A DNA stretch of 64,000 nucleotides from Flavobacterium sangjuense (GTDB lineage Bacteria; Bacteroidota; Bacteroidia; Flavobacteriales; Flavobacteriaceae), in assembly GCF_004797125.1 (NCBI RefSeq), contig NZ_CP038810.1, positions 2,480,001 to 2,544,000 of the forward strand. The letters are read 5' to 3'. Both the position numbers and the translations under genes were made by a program. Under the pieces are notes generated by a model that ran no database searches, was not told where the DNA came from, and saw nothing but the letters and a program-made list of their open reading frames with translations. Position 1 is the stretch's first letter; each line of letters starts with the position of its first letter. Positions 7,138-17,126 of this stretch are shown here, piece by piece.

Positions 7138-9786
7138 TTATTCATCGTCCTCAGAATCGTCTTCAGCTTCAGCATCATCATCGTCAACGATATCGTCATC
7201 CTCTTCTTCATCATCTTCAACTGAACCATCATCTTCAAGAACTTCTAAAACTGGTTTTACTCTTTCGATGGCTTCAACTTCGATTACGTTTCCGTCTTCA
7301 TCAACTTCCGGTTCTGAAACATCGTCTTTCATTACAACTGTAACTGCAGCAATAGAATCGTTTCCTTTCAAGTTGATTAACTTAACTCCTTGTGTTGCTC
7401 TTCCCATTACTCTCAAATCTTCAACTGCCATTCTGATGGTCAATCCTGATTTGTTGATGATCATTAAATCATCGGCGTCTGTAACAGCGCTTATCGAAAT
7501 TAATTTTCCTGTTTTTTCAGTAATGTTCAGGGTCTTTACACCTTTTCCACCACGGTTTGTAATTCTGTAAACATCTTCACCATCATCATCAACCAATTTG
7601 GTTCTTTTTCCGTAACCGTTTTCAGTTACGACCAAAATTTGAGAGTCATTGATATCGTCCTTATCTACAGTAACCATGCCAATTACTTCATCGGTTTCGT
7701 CTTTCAAAGTAATTCCACGTACACCTGAAGCAGTTCTTCCCATTGGACGCGTTTTAGTTTCTTCAAAACGAACCAGTTTTCCTGATTTGACAGCCATAAT
7801 AATTTGGCTCTCACCATTAGTCAACTGTGCTTCTAACAATTCATCGTCTTCTCTAATGGTAATTGCTGCAACTCCGTTAACTCTTGGTTTTGAATATTTG
7901 TCTAAAGATGTTTTCTTAACCTGACCTTTTTTGGTTACCATAATAAGGTTGTGGCTATTGGTATACTCTTTATCTTTTAAATCCTGTGTACAGATAAATG
8001 CTTTTACTTTATCGTCAGATTCGATGTTGATAAGGTTTTGCAACGCTCTTCCTTTGGCTGTTTTGCTTCCTTCCGGAATTTCATACACACGCATCCAGAA
8101 ACATTTTCCTTTTTGCGTAAAGAACATCATATATTGATGGTTTGTTGCCACATACATATGCTCCAAGAAATCCTGATCTCTTGTACCGGCACTTTTTTGT
8201 CCAACGCCACCTCTATTCTGCGTTTTATATTCGGTAAGGTTTGTACGTTTGATATAACCTGCATGGGAAATCGTGATTACTACATTTTCATCGGCAATCA
8301 AATCTTCGATACTTACATCTCCACCGGAATATTCGATAAGCGAACGACGCGCATCACCATATTTATCTCTGATTTCGATTAACTCTTCTTTAATCAATTC
8401 CATTCTCAAGTCTTTGTTGGCTAACAAATCTTTCAAACGTTGGATTAACTTCATGATTTCTTCATATTCTGCTCTTAACTTGTCTTGTTCAAGACCTGTT
8501 AACTGACGTAGTCGCATTTCAACAATCGCACGAGCCTGAATATCTGACAAACTGAATCTTTCAATCAATTTGGCGCGAGCTTCATCTCCATCTTTTGAAG
8601 AACGGATTAATGCAATTACTTCATCAATATTATCCGATGCAATAATTAAACCTTCTAATATATGCGCTCTTTCTTCAGCTTTGCGTAATTCGAATTGCGT
8701 TCTTCTAATCACAACATCATGACGATGCTCAACGAAATAGTGAATCAAATCTTTTACGTTCAGCATCTGTGGTCTTCCTTTTACCAACGCAATGTTATTT
8801 ACGCTAAAAGAAGATTGCAATTGTGTAAACTTATACAAGGTATTCAAAACTACGTTTGGAACAGCATCACGTTTCAATTCGTAAACGATACGCATTCCCG
8901 TTCTATCCGATTCGTCACGGATATTTGAAATACCTTCAATCTTTTTATCGTTAATCAAATCGGCAGTTTTCTTAATCATTTCTGCCTTGTTAACCTGATA
9001 CGGAATTTCAGAAACAACAATAGCTTCTTTTCCATTCGACTCTTCAAAGTTTACTTTGGCACGAATAACGATTCTTCCTCTTCCTGTTTTGAATGCTTCA
9101 CGAACACCTTCCATTCCGTAGATTGTTCCTCCTGTTGGAAAATCCGGTGCTTTGATATGCGTAATTAATTCGTCAATTTCAATATCGTTATTATCAATGT
9201 AGGCTAATGTCCCGTCAATAACTTCAGTTAAGTTATGCGGCGCCATATTTGTAGCCATACCAACTGCAATTCCGGATGCTCCATTAATCAAAAGATTTGG
9301 AACACGTGTCGGCATTACGGTTGGCTCTTGTAATGTATCGTCAAAGTTTAATTGAAAGTCAACCGTTTCTTTATCGATATCTGCCATAATGTCCTCCGAC
9401 ATTTTTTTCATTCTGGCTTCCGTATAACGCATCGCTGCCGGACTATCACCATCGATCGAACCAAAGTTACCTTGACCGTCAACCAATAAATAACGTAAAC
9501 TCCATTCCTGAGCCATACGAACCATGGCATCATAAACGGAAGTATCTCCGTGTGGGTGATACTTTCCTAAAACTTCTCCAACAATTCTTGCGGATTTTTT
9601 GTGAGCTCTATTTGAAAAAACTCCTAAATCATACATTCCATATAACACTCTTCGGTGCACTGGCTTCAAGCCGTCGCGCACATCCGGCAATGCTCTTGAG
9701 ACAATAACAGACATCGAATAATCGATGTAAGCTGATTTCATTTCATCTTCGATGTTAATCGGAATTAACCTTTCTCCGTCAGACAT
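7138..9786 (-). CDS. gyrA: DNA gyrase subunit A
   Basis: An 882-residue subunit of the ATP-driven type IIA topoisomerase that negatively supercoils DNA. The catalytic tyrosine is Tyr121 in [10 protein letters not shown]. The quinolone-determining stretch reads [10 protein letters not shown] (77-86), with Thr82 at the position equivalent to E. coli Ser83 and Asp86 at the Asp87 position. The C-terminal beta-pinwheel carries a degenerate GyrA box (TNRGGKG, near 745; E. coli has QRRGGKG), which favours GyrA over ParC. The protein ends in an unusually long acidic tail: roughly the last 40 residues are almost all Asp and Glu. It is divergent from clpC across 263 bp. Confidence 0.97.
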   Translation of the reverse strand: MSDGERLIPINIEDEMKSAYIDYSMSVIVSRALPDVRDGLKPVHRRVLYGMYDLGVFSNRAHKKSARIVGEVLGKYHPHGDTSVYDAMVRMAQEWSLRYLLVDGQGNFGSIDGDSPAAMRYTEARMKKMSEDIMADIDKETVDFQLNFDDTLQEPTVMPTRVPNLLINGASGIAVGMATNMAPHNLTEVIDGTLAYIDNNDIEIDELITHIKAPDFPTGGTIYGMEGVREAFKTGRGRIVIRAKVNFEESNGKEAIVVSEIPYQVNKAEMIKKTADLINDKKIEGISNIRDESDRTGMRIVYELKRDAVPNVVLNTLYKFTQLQSSFSVNNIALVKGRPQMLNVKDLIHYFVEHRHDVVIRRTQFELRKAEERAHILEGLIIASDNIDEVIALIRSSKDGDEARAKLIERFSLSDIQARAIVEMRLRQLTGLEQDKLRAEYEEIMKLIQRLKDLLANKDLRMELIKEELIEIRDKYGDARRSLIEYSGGDVSIEDLIADENVVITISHAGYIKRTNLTEYKTQNRGGVGQKSAGTRDQDFLEHMYVATNHQYMMFFTQKGKCFWMRVYEIPEGSKTAKGRALQNLINIESDDKVKAFICTQDLKDKEYTNSHNLIMVTKKGQVKKTSLDKYSKPRVNGVAAITIREDDELLEAQLTNGESQIIMAVKSGKLVRFEETKTRPMGRTASGVRGITLKDETDEVIGMVTVDKDDINDSQILVVTENGYGKRTKLVDDDGEDVYRITNRGGKGVKTLNITEKTGKLISISAVTDADDLMIINKSGLTIRMAVEDLRVMGRATQGVKLINLKGNDSIAAVTVVMKDDVSEPEVDEDGNVIEVEAIERVKPVLEVLEDDGSVEDDEEEDDDIVDDDDAEAEDDSEDDE

Positions 9787-9999
9787 ATTTTATAAATTAT
9801 TTAATAAAAATTACTTTAAATTCAAAACGTGCTAATATAGAATATTTAAAAATTTCAACACCCTTTTTTGCTCATAAATTTCAATGATTTATTAACAAAA
9901 TAGGTACTTTTTTTGGTTAATAAGTTAGTAGCAATACCACTTTTATTATTGGCATTTTTTTTGTCAATTAGCTGACAGTACATTTAGTCGGAATAGTTT

Positions 10000-10030
10000 T
10001 TGTTAGAATGATTCTGAATAACTAAATTTA
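10000..10030 (+). promoter_or_regulatory. probable clpC promoter
   Basis: TTG at 10000-10002, a 20-bp spacer, then TAAATTTA at 10023-10030, one base off the Bacteroidota TTG-N(17-23)-TAnnTTTG consensus. The implied leader before the ATG at 10050 is only about a dozen bases. Confidence 0.5.
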
Positions 10031-10049
10031 CATCACCAATACTATATTT

Positions 10050-12593
10050 ATGGATGATAATTTTTCACCTAGAGTTAAAGACGTGATTACTTACAGTAAA
10101 GAAGAAGCTTTGCGTTTAGGTCATGACTTTATTGGGACCGAACATTTGATGCTCGGTATTTTAAGAGACGGAAATGGTAAAGCAATTACTATTCTCAATA
10201 ATCTTTCTATTGATTTGGAACATTTGCGAAAGAAGGTTGAAGTACTCAGCCCGGCGAACCCAAATGTGGAAATCAGTAATGAAAAGAAAAATCTACACTT
10301 GACTCGTCAAGCGGAACGCGCCTTGAAAACTACTTTTCTTGAAGCTAAAGTGTTTCAAAGTTCGTCTATTAGTACGGCACATTTATTATTGTGTATTTTA
10401 AGAAATGAGAATGATCCAACAACCAAACTACTGCATCGTCTGAAAATAGACTATAATGTAGTTAAAGAACAGTATTTAAATATGACACCAAGCGAAGAAG
10501 ATTTTAATGATAATTTGCCAACAAACGAATCTTACAATGATGACTCAGGACAAGATGACAGTTTGAAAGAAGGCAATTTTAACAATCCGGCTAATAAGAC
10601 CAATAAAAAATCTAAAACGCCTGTTTTGGATAATTTTGGTCGTGATTTAACCGAGATGGCTGAAGAAGGAAAACTCGATCCGGTAGTTGGTCGTGAAAAA
10701 GAAATCGAAAGAGTTTCTCAAATTCTTAGCCGAAGAAAGAAAAATAATCCGTTACTTATTGGTGAACCTGGTGTTGGTAAATCTGCCATAGCCGAAGGTT
10801 TAGCGTTGCGAATTATTCAAAAGAAAGTATCCCGAATTCTGTTTAACAAAAGAGTGGTGACTTTAGATTTAGCATCTTTAGTTGCCGGAACAAAATACCG
10901 TGGACAATTCGAAGAAAGAATGAAAGCCGTGATGAACGAATTAGAAAAGAATGACGACATCATCCTTTTCATTGACGAAATTCACACTATCGTTGGTGCT
11001 GGTGGCGCAACTGGTTCGCTTGATGCTTCCAATATGTTTAAACCGGCTTTAGCAAGAGGCGAAATACAATGTATTGGTGCTACAACACTTGACGAATACA
11101 GACAATATATAGAGAAAGATGGTGCGTTAGAAAGACGTTTCCAAAAAGTAATCGTAGAACCTACTTCTGTAGAAGAAACGATTACGATTTTGAATAACAT
11201 CAAAAACAAATACGAAGATCACCACAGCGTAACGTATACTGACGAAGCTATCGAAGCCTGCGTTAAGTTGACCAACAGATATATGTCTGAGCGTTTTCTT
11301 CCGGACAAAGCTATCGATGCGATGGACGAAGCCGGTTCAAGAGTTCACATTACCAATATTGATGTTCCAAAACAAATTTTGGATTTAGAGCGTCAATTGG
11401 AAGAAGTACGTGATTTGAAAAATTCTGTTGTTAAGAAACAGAAATATGAAGAAGCGGCCAAACTTCGTGATGATGAAAAACGTTTGGAAAAAGACCTTGC
11501 AATCGCTCAGGAACAATGGGAAGAAGATTCTAAAAGCAATCGTATTCTGGTTACCGAAGATAATGTTGCCGATGTCGTATCGATGATGACCGGAATTCCT
11601 GTGAATCGTATCGCGCAAACAGAAAGCAACAAATTGGCTCACTTACCAGATTTAATTAAAGGAAAAGTAATTGGACAGGACGAAGCGGTTTTGAAAATCT
11701 CTCGTTCTATTCAAAGAAATCGCGCCGGTTTGAAAGATCCAAATCGTCCGATTGGTTCGTTTATTTTCTTAGGGCAAACCGGAGTTGGAAAAACGCAGTT
11801 AGCCAAAGTTTTAGCAAAAGAGCTATTCGATTCTGAAGATGCTTTAATCAGAATTGACATGAGTGAATACATGGAGAAATTTGCCATTTCAAGATTAATC
11901 GGCGCACCTCCTGGATACGTTGGTTACGAAGAAGGCGGACAATTAACCGAGAAAGTTAGAAGAAAACCATATTGTGTAGTGCTTTTGGACGAAATTGAAA
12001 AAGCGCATCCAGATGTTTTCAATATGATGTTACAGGTATTAGACGATGGTTATTTGACAGATAGTTTAGGTCGTAAAATCGATTTTAAAAACACTATCAT
12101 CATCATGACTTCTAATGTTGGTGCGCGTCAATTGAAAGATTTTGGACAAGGTGTTGGTTTCGGAACTGCAGCCAAAATTGCACAAGCTGATGACAATTCG
12201 AAAAGCGTTATCGAAAATGCATTGAAGAAAACCTTCGCTCCTGAATTCTTAAACAGAATCGACGATGTAATTGTTTTCAATCCATTGGAAAAACACGATA
12301 TCGATTTGATTATCGAAATCGAATTAAAGAAACTGTTTGGCAGAATTTCTGAATTAGGATACACTTTAAATCTTTCAGACAAAGCCAAAGCGTTTATTGC
12401 TGAAAAAGGTTTTGACAAACAATTTGGTGCGCGTCCTTTAAAAAGAGCCATTCAAAAATATGTTGAAGATGCTTTAGCTGAGGAAATAATCACTTCCAAA
12501 ATTGCTTCCGGAGATACTATCTTTATGGATTTAGACGAAGCTACACAAGAGTTGACTGTTGCTATCCAAAAAGCTAAAAAATCTGCGAGTTAA
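10050..12593 (+). CDS. clpC: ClpC-type AAA+ unfoldase of the Clp protease
   Basis: An 847-residue ATP-dependent unfoldase that feeds substrates to ClpP. It has an N-terminal Clp_N repeat pair (residues 1-150) and an acidic Asp/Asn/Ser-rich linker (about 155-185). The first AAA domain has Walker A GEPGVGKS (238-245) and Walker B DEIHT. A UVR domain containing [20 protein letters not shown] follows (about 460-485), which separates ClpC from ClpB, and the second AAA domain has GQTGVGKT (575-582). The LGF/IGF-type loop that binds ClpP is plausible in the second domain (near [13 protein letters not shown]). It stands alone with its own terminator. The window also holds clpB (29419). Confidence 0.95.
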   Translation: MDDNFSPRVKDVITYSKEEALRLGHDFIGTEHLMLGILRDGNGKAITILNNLSIDLEHLRKKVEVLSPANPNVEISNEKKNLHLTRQAERALKTTFLEAKVFQSSSISTAHLLLCILRNENDPTTKLLHRLKIDYNVVKEQYLNMTPSEEDFNDNLPTNESYNDDSGQDDSLKEGNFNNPANKTNKKSKTPVLDNFGRDLTEMAEEGKLDPVVGREKEIERVSQILSRRKKNNPLLIGEPGVGKSAIAEGLALRIIQKKVSRILFNKRVVTLDLASLVAGTKYRGQFEERMKAVMNELEKNDDIILFIDEIHTIVGAGGATGSLDASNMFKPALARGEIQCIGATTLDEYRQYIEKDGALERRFQKVIVEPTSVEETITILNNIKNKYEDHHSVTYTDEAIEACVKLTNRYMSERFLPDKAIDAMDEAGSRVHITNIDVPKQILDLERQLEEVRDLKNSVVKKQKYEEAAKLRDDEKRLEKDLAIAQEQWEEDSKSNRILVTEDNVADVVSMMTGIPVNRIAQTESNKLAHLPDLIKGKVIGQDEAVLKISRSIQRNRAGLKDPNRPIGSFIFLGQTGVGKTQLAKVLAKELFDSEDALIRIDMSEYMEKFAISRLIGAPPGYVGYEEGGQLTEKVRRKPYCVVLLDEIEKAHPDVFNMMLQVLDDGYLTDSLGRKIDFKNTIIIMTSNVGARQLKDFGQGVGFGTAAKIAQADDNSKSVIENALKKTFAPEFLNRIDDVIVFNPLEKHDIDLIIEIELKKLFGRISELGYTLNLSDKAKAFIAEKGFDKQFGARPLKRAIQKYVEDALAEEIITSKIASGDTIFMDLDEATQELTVAIQKAKKSAS

Positions 12594-12612
12594 GAAATAA
12601 TAAAGTAACTTT

Positions 12613-12640
12613 AAGCCACGAATTTTATTCGTGGCTTTTT
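12613..12640 (+). terminator. terminator after clpC
   Basis: The stem AAGCCACGAAT / ATTCGTGGCTT is followed by TTTAATTTT, 19 bases after the clpC stop. Confidence 0.88.
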
Positions 12641-12653
12641 AATTTTAAAAACA

Positions 12654-12863
12654 ATGATAAAAAACAAACATCTTTTAATTCTATTTTTTGTAGCCATGAT
12701 ACTGGTTGTCATTGGCGCTTTATTTAAAATAACACATTGGGAATTCCAAGGAATAAACGGAAACACTATGCTTACTATTGGATTATTATCCGAAGCTGTT
12801 GTTATTGTGCTGCTAATACTCAAGATAACAAAAGACAATAAATCCGATTTTCTGAATAAATAA
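12654..12863 (+). CDS. GldL-like small membrane protein (69 aa)
   Basis: A 69-residue inner-membrane protein with two predicted transmembrane helices at about 6-24 and 38-57. The loop motif GALFKITHWE (21-30), followed by a glycine-rich turn and MLTIGLLSEA (39-48), closely resembles the transmembrane pair of the gliding/T9SS motor protein GldL. The large cytoplasmic domain of true GldL is missing, so this is a stand-alone relative, not the T9SS motor component itself. Its stop overlaps the start of the next gene by one base, so it heads a small-membrane-protein operon (12654-14521). Function unknown; a membrane anchor or ion-conducting pair are possibilities. Confidence 0.8.
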   Translation: MIKNKHLLILFFVAMILVVIGALFKITHWEFQGINGNTMLTIGLLSEAVVIVLLILKITKDNKSDFLNK

Positions 12864-13378
12864 TGAATGCTTATCTAGACATAATCCTAAGAAGCGTTGC
12901 CGTTTATCTTTTTATGGTAATAGCATTGAGGATTTTTGGCAAAAAGGAATTATCCCAACTCAACACTGCTGATATCATTCTGATTTTGCTGATTAGCAAT
13001 TCGGTGCAAAATGCGATGGTTGGAAGCAATTCATCATTGTTAGGCGGAATCACTGCAGCAGTAGCTTTGTTTATCATTAATTTTCTTTTTAAGAAAGTAA
13101 TGCTGAACTCAAAATTCATAAAAGGATTGGTGCAGGACAAACCTGAAATATTAATTCATGACGGCAAAATCGATTTCAAAGCTTTAGCCAAATTAGACAT
13201 CAGTTCCGATGAATTACAGGAAGCGATGCGAGAACACGGCGTTGAATTTTATAAAGATGTAAAACTGGCGATGTTTGAAATTGATGGAAATATCAGTATC
13301 ATTTCGGGAAATGACAGTTTAAAGCAAACGCATCACAAACGAAAAATCCATAAGACGTTGGGAACTATAAATAATTAA
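12863..13378 (+). CDS. DUF421 (YetF/YcaP-like) membrane protein
   Basis: A 171-residue protein with three predicted N-terminal membrane helices (about 7-25, 38-55, 60-80) and a small soluble C-terminal domain. The family signature FGKKELSQLNTADIILILLI occupies residues 25-44 and is followed by SNSVQNAMVG. The soluble part has VQDKPEILIHDGKID and DISSDELQEAMREHG, as in YetF-type proteins. The biochemical role of the family is not established. The ATG overlaps the stop of the GldL-like gene (TAATG), indicating translational coupling. Confidence 0.92.
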   Translation: MNAYLDIILRSVAVYLFMVIALRIFGKKELSQLNTADIILILLISNSVQNAMVGSNSSLLGGITAAVALFIINFLFKKVMLNSKFIKGLVQDKPEILIHDGKIDFKALAKLDISSDELQEAMREHGVEFYKDVKLAMFEIDGNISIISGNDSLKQTHHKRKIHKTLGTINN

Positions 13379-13381
13379 ATA

Positions 13382-13579
13382 GTGAAGTTTAACAAACTAA
13401 AACCTTTACTTTATCTCTGGATATGTAGCGTGATAGTGATTATCAGTGCTTATCTGTCCTTTTCTCACAACTGGATATTGGGAATGTTTATTTTTAGTAT
13501 AGCTTCTTTAGTATTGGGATTTACTACAATCATTTACACAGCTGTTACAGTTACAAAAAATATATTGAAATATGAATAA
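13382..13579 (+). CDS. small two-helix membrane protein (65 aa), GTG start
   Basis: A 65-residue frame that starts at a GTG three bases after the DUF421 stop and ends overlapping the TMEM175 gene by eight bases. The two predicted helices are at about 7-25 and 32-55, with a short basic end. Tight packing on both sides supports expression. An ATG start is not available in frame near the front, so GTG is assumed. No family is recognised. Confidence 0.65.
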   Translation: MKFNKLKPLLYLWICSVIVIISAYLSFSHNWILGMFIFSIASLVLGFTTIIYTAVTVTKNILKYE

Positions 13580-14153
13580 AACCAGACTTGAAGCATTTAG
13601 CGACGGCGTTTTAGCCATTATCATCACCATCATGGTGTTGGAATTTAAGGTTCCGGAAAGCGTAAGTTATGAAGCCATTCGTCCATTATTACATAAATTT
13701 CTGAGCTATATATTGAGCTTTATCTATGTTGGCATTTATTGGAACAACCATCATCACATGATGCACACGGTAAAAAGAGTTAACGGAAAAATTCTTTGGG
13801 CCAATTTGCATTTGTTGTTTTGGCTGTCACTAATTCCATTTGCTACCGCTTGGATTGGCGAGCATCACTTCGCTCCTTTCCCAATGATGTTTTACGGATT
13901 TGTCCTTTTGATGAATGGTTTGGCTTATTTTATTTTGCAAAACCTAATTATAAAACAACACGGTAATGATTCGATATTGTCCAAAGCTCTAGGCAAGGAT
14001 TACAAAGGTAAATCTTCACCTATACTATATTTAATTGCCATTCTTTTTGCTTATAAATTTCCGGCAATCGCAGGCGGAATTTACATTTTTGTAGCTTTGA
14101 TGTGGTTAATTCCCGATAGCAGAATTGAACGGATTTTTAATGAAAACCAATAA
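13572..14153 (+). CDS. TMEM175-family (DUF1211) membrane protein, putative potassium channel
   Basis: A 193-residue membrane protein with five or six predicted helices. The N-terminus carries the family hallmark R-x3-FSD (RLEAFSDGVLAIIITI, residues 5-20), which in studied bacterial TMEM175 homologues is part of the pore-lining first helix. Further marks are the YWNNHHHMMH segment (about 57-66) and LFWLSLIPFATAWIGEH (about 83-99). The bacterial members usually have one six-helix repeat, as here. Potassium conduction is the known activity of the family, but this protein's selectivity is inferred. Confidence 0.9.
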   Translation: MNKTRLEAFSDGVLAIIITIMVLEFKVPESVSYEAIRPLLHKFLSYILSFIYVGIYWNNHHHMMHTVKRVNGKILWANLHLLFWLSLIPFATAWIGEHHFAPFPMMFYGFVLLMNGLAYFILQNLIIKQHGNDSILSKALGKDYKGKSSPILYLIAILFAYKFPAIAGGIYIFVALMWLIPDSRIERIFNENQ

Positions 14154-14155
14154 CT

Positions 14156-14521
14156 ATGAACACACTTTCACAACTTATCATCGGATTTATTGCAGTCTTG
14201 CATCTTTACATTCTTTGGCTCGAAATGTTTGCGTGGACAACTCGCGGAAGAAAAGTTTTTAAAACCATTCCTGAAGACCAATTTGAAAAAACAAAAGTCA
14301 TGGCCGCAAACCAAGGTTTATATAACGGCTTTCTCGCAGCCGGATTGATTTGGTCACTTTGCATTACTGATATTGATTGGAGTAAAAACATCGCCATCTT
14401 TTTCCTTTCCTGCGTATTGGTAGCCGGAATTTACGGAGCTATGACAGCTTCGAAAAGAATATTCTTTGTACAGGCTGTTCCAGCAATTTTAGGATTGTTG
14501 AGTTTTATGTTGAAGATTTAA
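14156..14521 (+). CDS. DUF1304 membrane protein
   Basis: A 121-residue protein with four predicted membrane helices. It starts two bases after the TMEM175 stop. The arrangement of WLEMFAWTTRGRKVF near residues 21-35, followed by NQGLYNGFLAAGLIW and VLVAGIYGAMTASKRIFFVQ, matches DUF1304 proteins, whose function is unknown. Its stop overlaps the convergent lipoprotein gene by four bases. It is the last gene of the 12654-14521 operon. Confidence 0.9.
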   Translation: MNTLSQLIIGFIAVLHLYILWLEMFAWTTRGRKVFKTIPEDQFEKTKVMAANQGLYNGFLAAGLIWSLCITDIDWSKNIAIFFLSCVLVAGIYGAMTASKRIFFVQAVPAILGLLSFMLKI

Positions 14522-15186
14522 TCTGTTTTCTTGAAATTTTGATCGTATCCAAATCGTTTTAAAGTCAACATTTTTTTAAACTCCTTTTTAGATAACTGAA
14601 CTATAATTTTTGTCGAATCTAATTTCTGTGCTTTAATTTTTGATAAAGAATCCATTCGCTTTAAATCCTCATCAGACACAAGTGTTTTTATAGTTAATCT
14701 ATTGTTGTCTAAAGTGAGAATTTTCATTTTCCAATAAATTGAATCTTTTGTGCTAAATACAATCGAATTTTTGATTCTTTTGACTTTTTGGAAATCCGAA
14801 ATAGAAAAGATAGTATCGTAATTGACATCCGTAATTTCAACCGAGTCTTTTAGCTTTCTAAACTCAACAAATTTATCATCAAAATAGATTCTGTTTTCAA
14901 GTATTCTTAAACTATCCTTTATTGAATCAAATTCTGAAAAACTGATGTTGTTTTTAGTTTTCCATTTATAATAAACCGTTTTATTTTCAATAATCAGGTT
15001 AGTGGAATCTTGATTAGTATAATTACCTATAAAACGATTTGGCAAATGATTTACTTCTCTATCATCAATAGGTTGTGGTGCTTTAAACAAAAAATCTATA
15101 CCGTAATACGGAACTGCATCAGCTTGTTTGCAACTAATAAAAAGAGTGAAAAGTGAAATTACAAGAAAACATTTAGATGATTTCAT
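14518..15186 (-). CDS. lipoprotein of unknown function (222 aa)
   Basis: A 222-residue protein with a signal peptide and lipobox (LFISCK, Cys19), so probably anchored in the envelope. The mature part is rich in Lys, Asp, Ser and Ile, with predicted beta strands such as NLIIENKTVYYKWKTKNN and a C-terminal STKIIVQLSKKEFKKML. No catalytic motif or known domain is recognised. It is the only gene between the convergent membrane operon and hutH, and is separated from hutH by 43 bp, so hutH transcripts may read into it. Confidence 0.8.
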   Translation of the reverse strand: MKSSKCFLVISLFTLFISCKQADAVPYYGIDFLFKAPQPIDDREVNHLPNRFIGNYTNQDSTNLIIENKTVYYKWKTKNNISFSEFDSIKDSLRILENRIYFDDKFVEFRKLKDSVEITDVNYDTIFSISDFQKVKRIKNSIVFSTKDSIYWKMKILTLDNNRLTIKTLVSDEDLKRMDSLSKIKAQKLDSTKIIVQLSKKEFKKMLTLKRFGYDQNFKKTD

Positions 15187-15229
15187 AAAATAAATTTTAA
15201 GAAACCCTTAACTAATATTATGCCAAAAC

Positions 15230-16732
15230 TTAATCCTCCAACTCCACCATAAAGCTATTCAAAAACGCTACTGAATTCTCAATATCGTAATGCAGAATTC
15301 TGTCTTCATTAACCAATGGCACATCAGCTCTGTATGATTTCAAAAACATTTCTATAAACTCACTTGATTTCAAAGGTTCTCTGAAATGAATTGCCTGAGA
15401 AGCATTCATCAATTCAATTGCCAAAATTCTCTCCAGATTTTCCATAACCTTTAAGCACTTTGTAGCAGCGTTTGCTCCCATGCTTACGTGATCTTCCTGT
15501 CCGTTACTTGAAACAATGCTGTCAACACTGGCCGGAGTTGCTAATTGTTTGTTTTGGCTGGCAATGCTTGCCGCTGTGTATTGCGGAATCATAAACCCTG
15601 AATTCAGTCCAGGATTGTCAACCAAGAAAGCAGGTAAACCTCGTAAACCTGAAATCAGTTGGTAAGTTCTTCTTTCGGATATGCTTCCCAATTCGGATAA
15701 GGCAATCGCCAAAAAATCTAAAGCTAGAGCCAATGGTTGTCCGTGGAAATTCCCGCCTGAAATGATTACATCTTCTCCAATAAAAATATTTGGGTTATCG
15801 GTAACCGAATTGATTTCGGTTTTAAAAACTTTCTTTACGTATTCAATCGTATCCTTTGAAGCCCCATGCACTTGCGGGATACAACGGAACGAATACGGGT
15901 CCTGAACATGTTCTTTTTGTTGGACAATAATTTGACTTCCATCAAGCAGTTCTTTCATTCGTTTTGCTGTCATGATTTGTCCTCTGTGTGGACGCACTAA
16001 ATGAATTAATTCATCAAACGGTTCTATTCTGCCATCAAATCCTTCTAACGAAATTGCAGCAATCACATCGGCAAAATAAGAATATTTCATCGCTTTCAGC
16101 AAAATATAACTTCCGTAAGAACTCATGAATTGCGTTCCATTCAATAATGCTAAACCTTCTTTAGATTGCAATACTATTGGCTGCCAGTTGAATTGTTTCA
16201 ACACTTCTGAAGCATGTATTTTTTTACCTTCAAAATTTACTTCGCCTTCACCTAATAACGGTAATGACAAATGGGCTAATGGCGCTAAATCACCACTCGC
16301 GCCAAGTGAACCTTGAGTATAAATTACGGGAAGGATATCATTGTTATAGAAATCAATCAAGCGTTCAACAGTTACCAACTGCACACCCGAATGTCCATAG
16401 CTTAACGATTGAATTTTAAGCAACAACATAATCTTTACAATCTCAGCCGGAACTTCATCACCGGTACCACAAGCATGTGATTTTACCAGATTTTCCTGGA
16501 GTTGAGACAAATCTGCATTCGAAATTTTCACATTACACAACGAACCAAAACCAGTATTAATACCATAAATCGGTTTGTCATTGCTTGCCATTTTTTTGTC
16601 TAAATATTCCCTACACTTTTGAATATTTATTCTGGCTTCTTCAGAAAGCGAAAGTGATTTATGTTGAGAGATGATTTCCTGTAAAGTCTCTAAAGTCAAT
16701 ACTTCCGAACTGATATAATGTGTATTTTCCAT
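15230..16732 (-). CDS. hutH: histidine ammonia-lyase
   Basis: A 500-residue enzyme that deaminates L-histidine to trans-urocanate, the first step of histidine use. Ala145-Ser146-Gly147 in GSLGASGDLAPL is the tripeptide that cyclises to the MIO prosthetic group. Other family marks are YGINTGFGSLCNV (about 56-68) and DNPNIF and QEDHVSMGANAATK further on. The start was set at the ATG at 16732 (MENTHYISS); an upstream in-frame TTG at 16756 gives an atypical extension. Other hut genes are not in the window, so histidine use cannot be confirmed here; a related aromatic-amino-acid lyase is less likely. Confidence 0.92.
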   Translation of the reverse strand: MENTHYISSEVLTLETLQEIISQHKSLSLSEEARINIQKCREYLDKKMASNDKPIYGINTGFGSLCNVKISNADLSQLQENLVKSHACGTGDEVPAEIVKIMLLLKIQSLSYGHSGVQLVTVERLIDFYNNDILPVIYTQGSLGASGDLAPLAHLSLPLLGEGEVNFEGKKIHASEVLKQFNWQPIVLQSKEGLALLNGTQFMSSYGSYILLKAMKYSYFADVIAAISLEGFDGRIEPFDELIHLVRPHRGQIMTAKRMKELLDGSQIIVQQKEHVQDPYSFRCIPQVHGASKDTIEYVKKVFKTEINSVTDNPNIFIGEDVIISGGNFHGQPLALALDFLAIALSELGSISERRTYQLISGLRGLPAFLVDNPGLNSGFMIPQYTAASIASQNKQLATPASVDSIVSSNGQEDHVSMGANAATKCLKVMENLERILAIELMNASQAIHFREPLKSSEFIEMFLKSYRADVPLVNEDRILHYDIENSVAFLNSFMVELED

Positions 16733-16941
16733 TTTTTGCTTGCAAATTGTCCCCAAAATTCAATAAACAATCGTTAAAAAACAAGTTTTGTTCATAGTAT
16801 TTTATTGTGAATTTAATAATGAAAGTATGCCTAAATTGGAAAAATGTTTATTTTATTTGACTAACATCCATATTACTACGATTTTGATAAAAATGGTGCT
16901 AAAACTTTTTTCCTATTCAAAAAGTAGTATTTTTGAAAAAC
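16733..16941. other. intergenic region between hutH and the thr leader
   Basis: AT-rich and holding both divergent promoters. A TATTTTTG box at 16928-16935 fits TAnnTTTG but lies only six bases before the leader ATG, and no well-spaced TTG is seen. A second possible pair is TTG at 16858-16860 with TACGATTTTG at 16877. No gene is seen. Confidence 0.45.
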
Positions 16942-17043
16942 ATGTGGAATAAAAAAAACATATTTACTTCAGCATCAGCAGCTAATTTATTGGCTGTAAC
17001 TATTATTGCTACCACATCAACTACAACCCCGTTTGGGGTATAA
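16942..17043 (+). CDS. thrL: thr operon leader peptide (33 aa), candidate attenuator
   Basis: A short frame, ATG at 16942 to TAA at 17041, begins MWNKKNIF and contains the stretch TIIATTSTTTP. In its last 14 codons there are six Thr and two Ile codons, followed by PFGV. Eighty-three bases downstream lies thrA. Thr- and Ile-rich leader peptides control thrABC attenuation in enterobacteria by ribosome stalling; the same logic is inferred here. The codons for PFGV form a hairpin, ACCCC-GTTT-GGGGT (17026-17039), which a stalled ribosome would block. That hairpin lacks a strong T run, so the terminating structure is not certain. Confidence 0.75.
   Translation: MWNKKNIFTSASAANLLAVTIIATTSTTTPFGV
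17026..17039 (+). promoter_or_regulatory. hairpin at the end of the thr leader ORF
   Basis: ACCCC / GGGGT with a four-base loop overlaps the last codons of the leader peptide. A second small stem, CTTTC / GAAAG (about 17070-17084), lies between it and thrA. The pair could form alternative structures depending on ribosome position. No classical U-tract follows. Confidence 0.45.
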
Positions 17044-17089
17044 TCTTTCATATAATCCTAATGCATGGACTTTCATTTAGAAAGGCAAC

Positions 17090-17124
17090 AACTTATAATT
17101 CATAATTCACAACTCATAATTCAA
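17090..17124. repeat. AACTYATAATTC short tandem repeat before thrA
   Basis: Degenerate 10-12-bp units (ACTTATAATTCATAATTCAC, then AACTCATAATTC) fill the 35 bases before the thrA start. A near-identical run lies at 54037-54070 after the large surface-protein gene. Confidence 0.7.
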
Positions 17125-17126
17125 TC

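Noticed and set aside
16733..16756. N-terminal extension of HutH from a TTG at 16756
   Set aside because: The extra residues are not family-like, and the ATG at 16732 gives a standard start.
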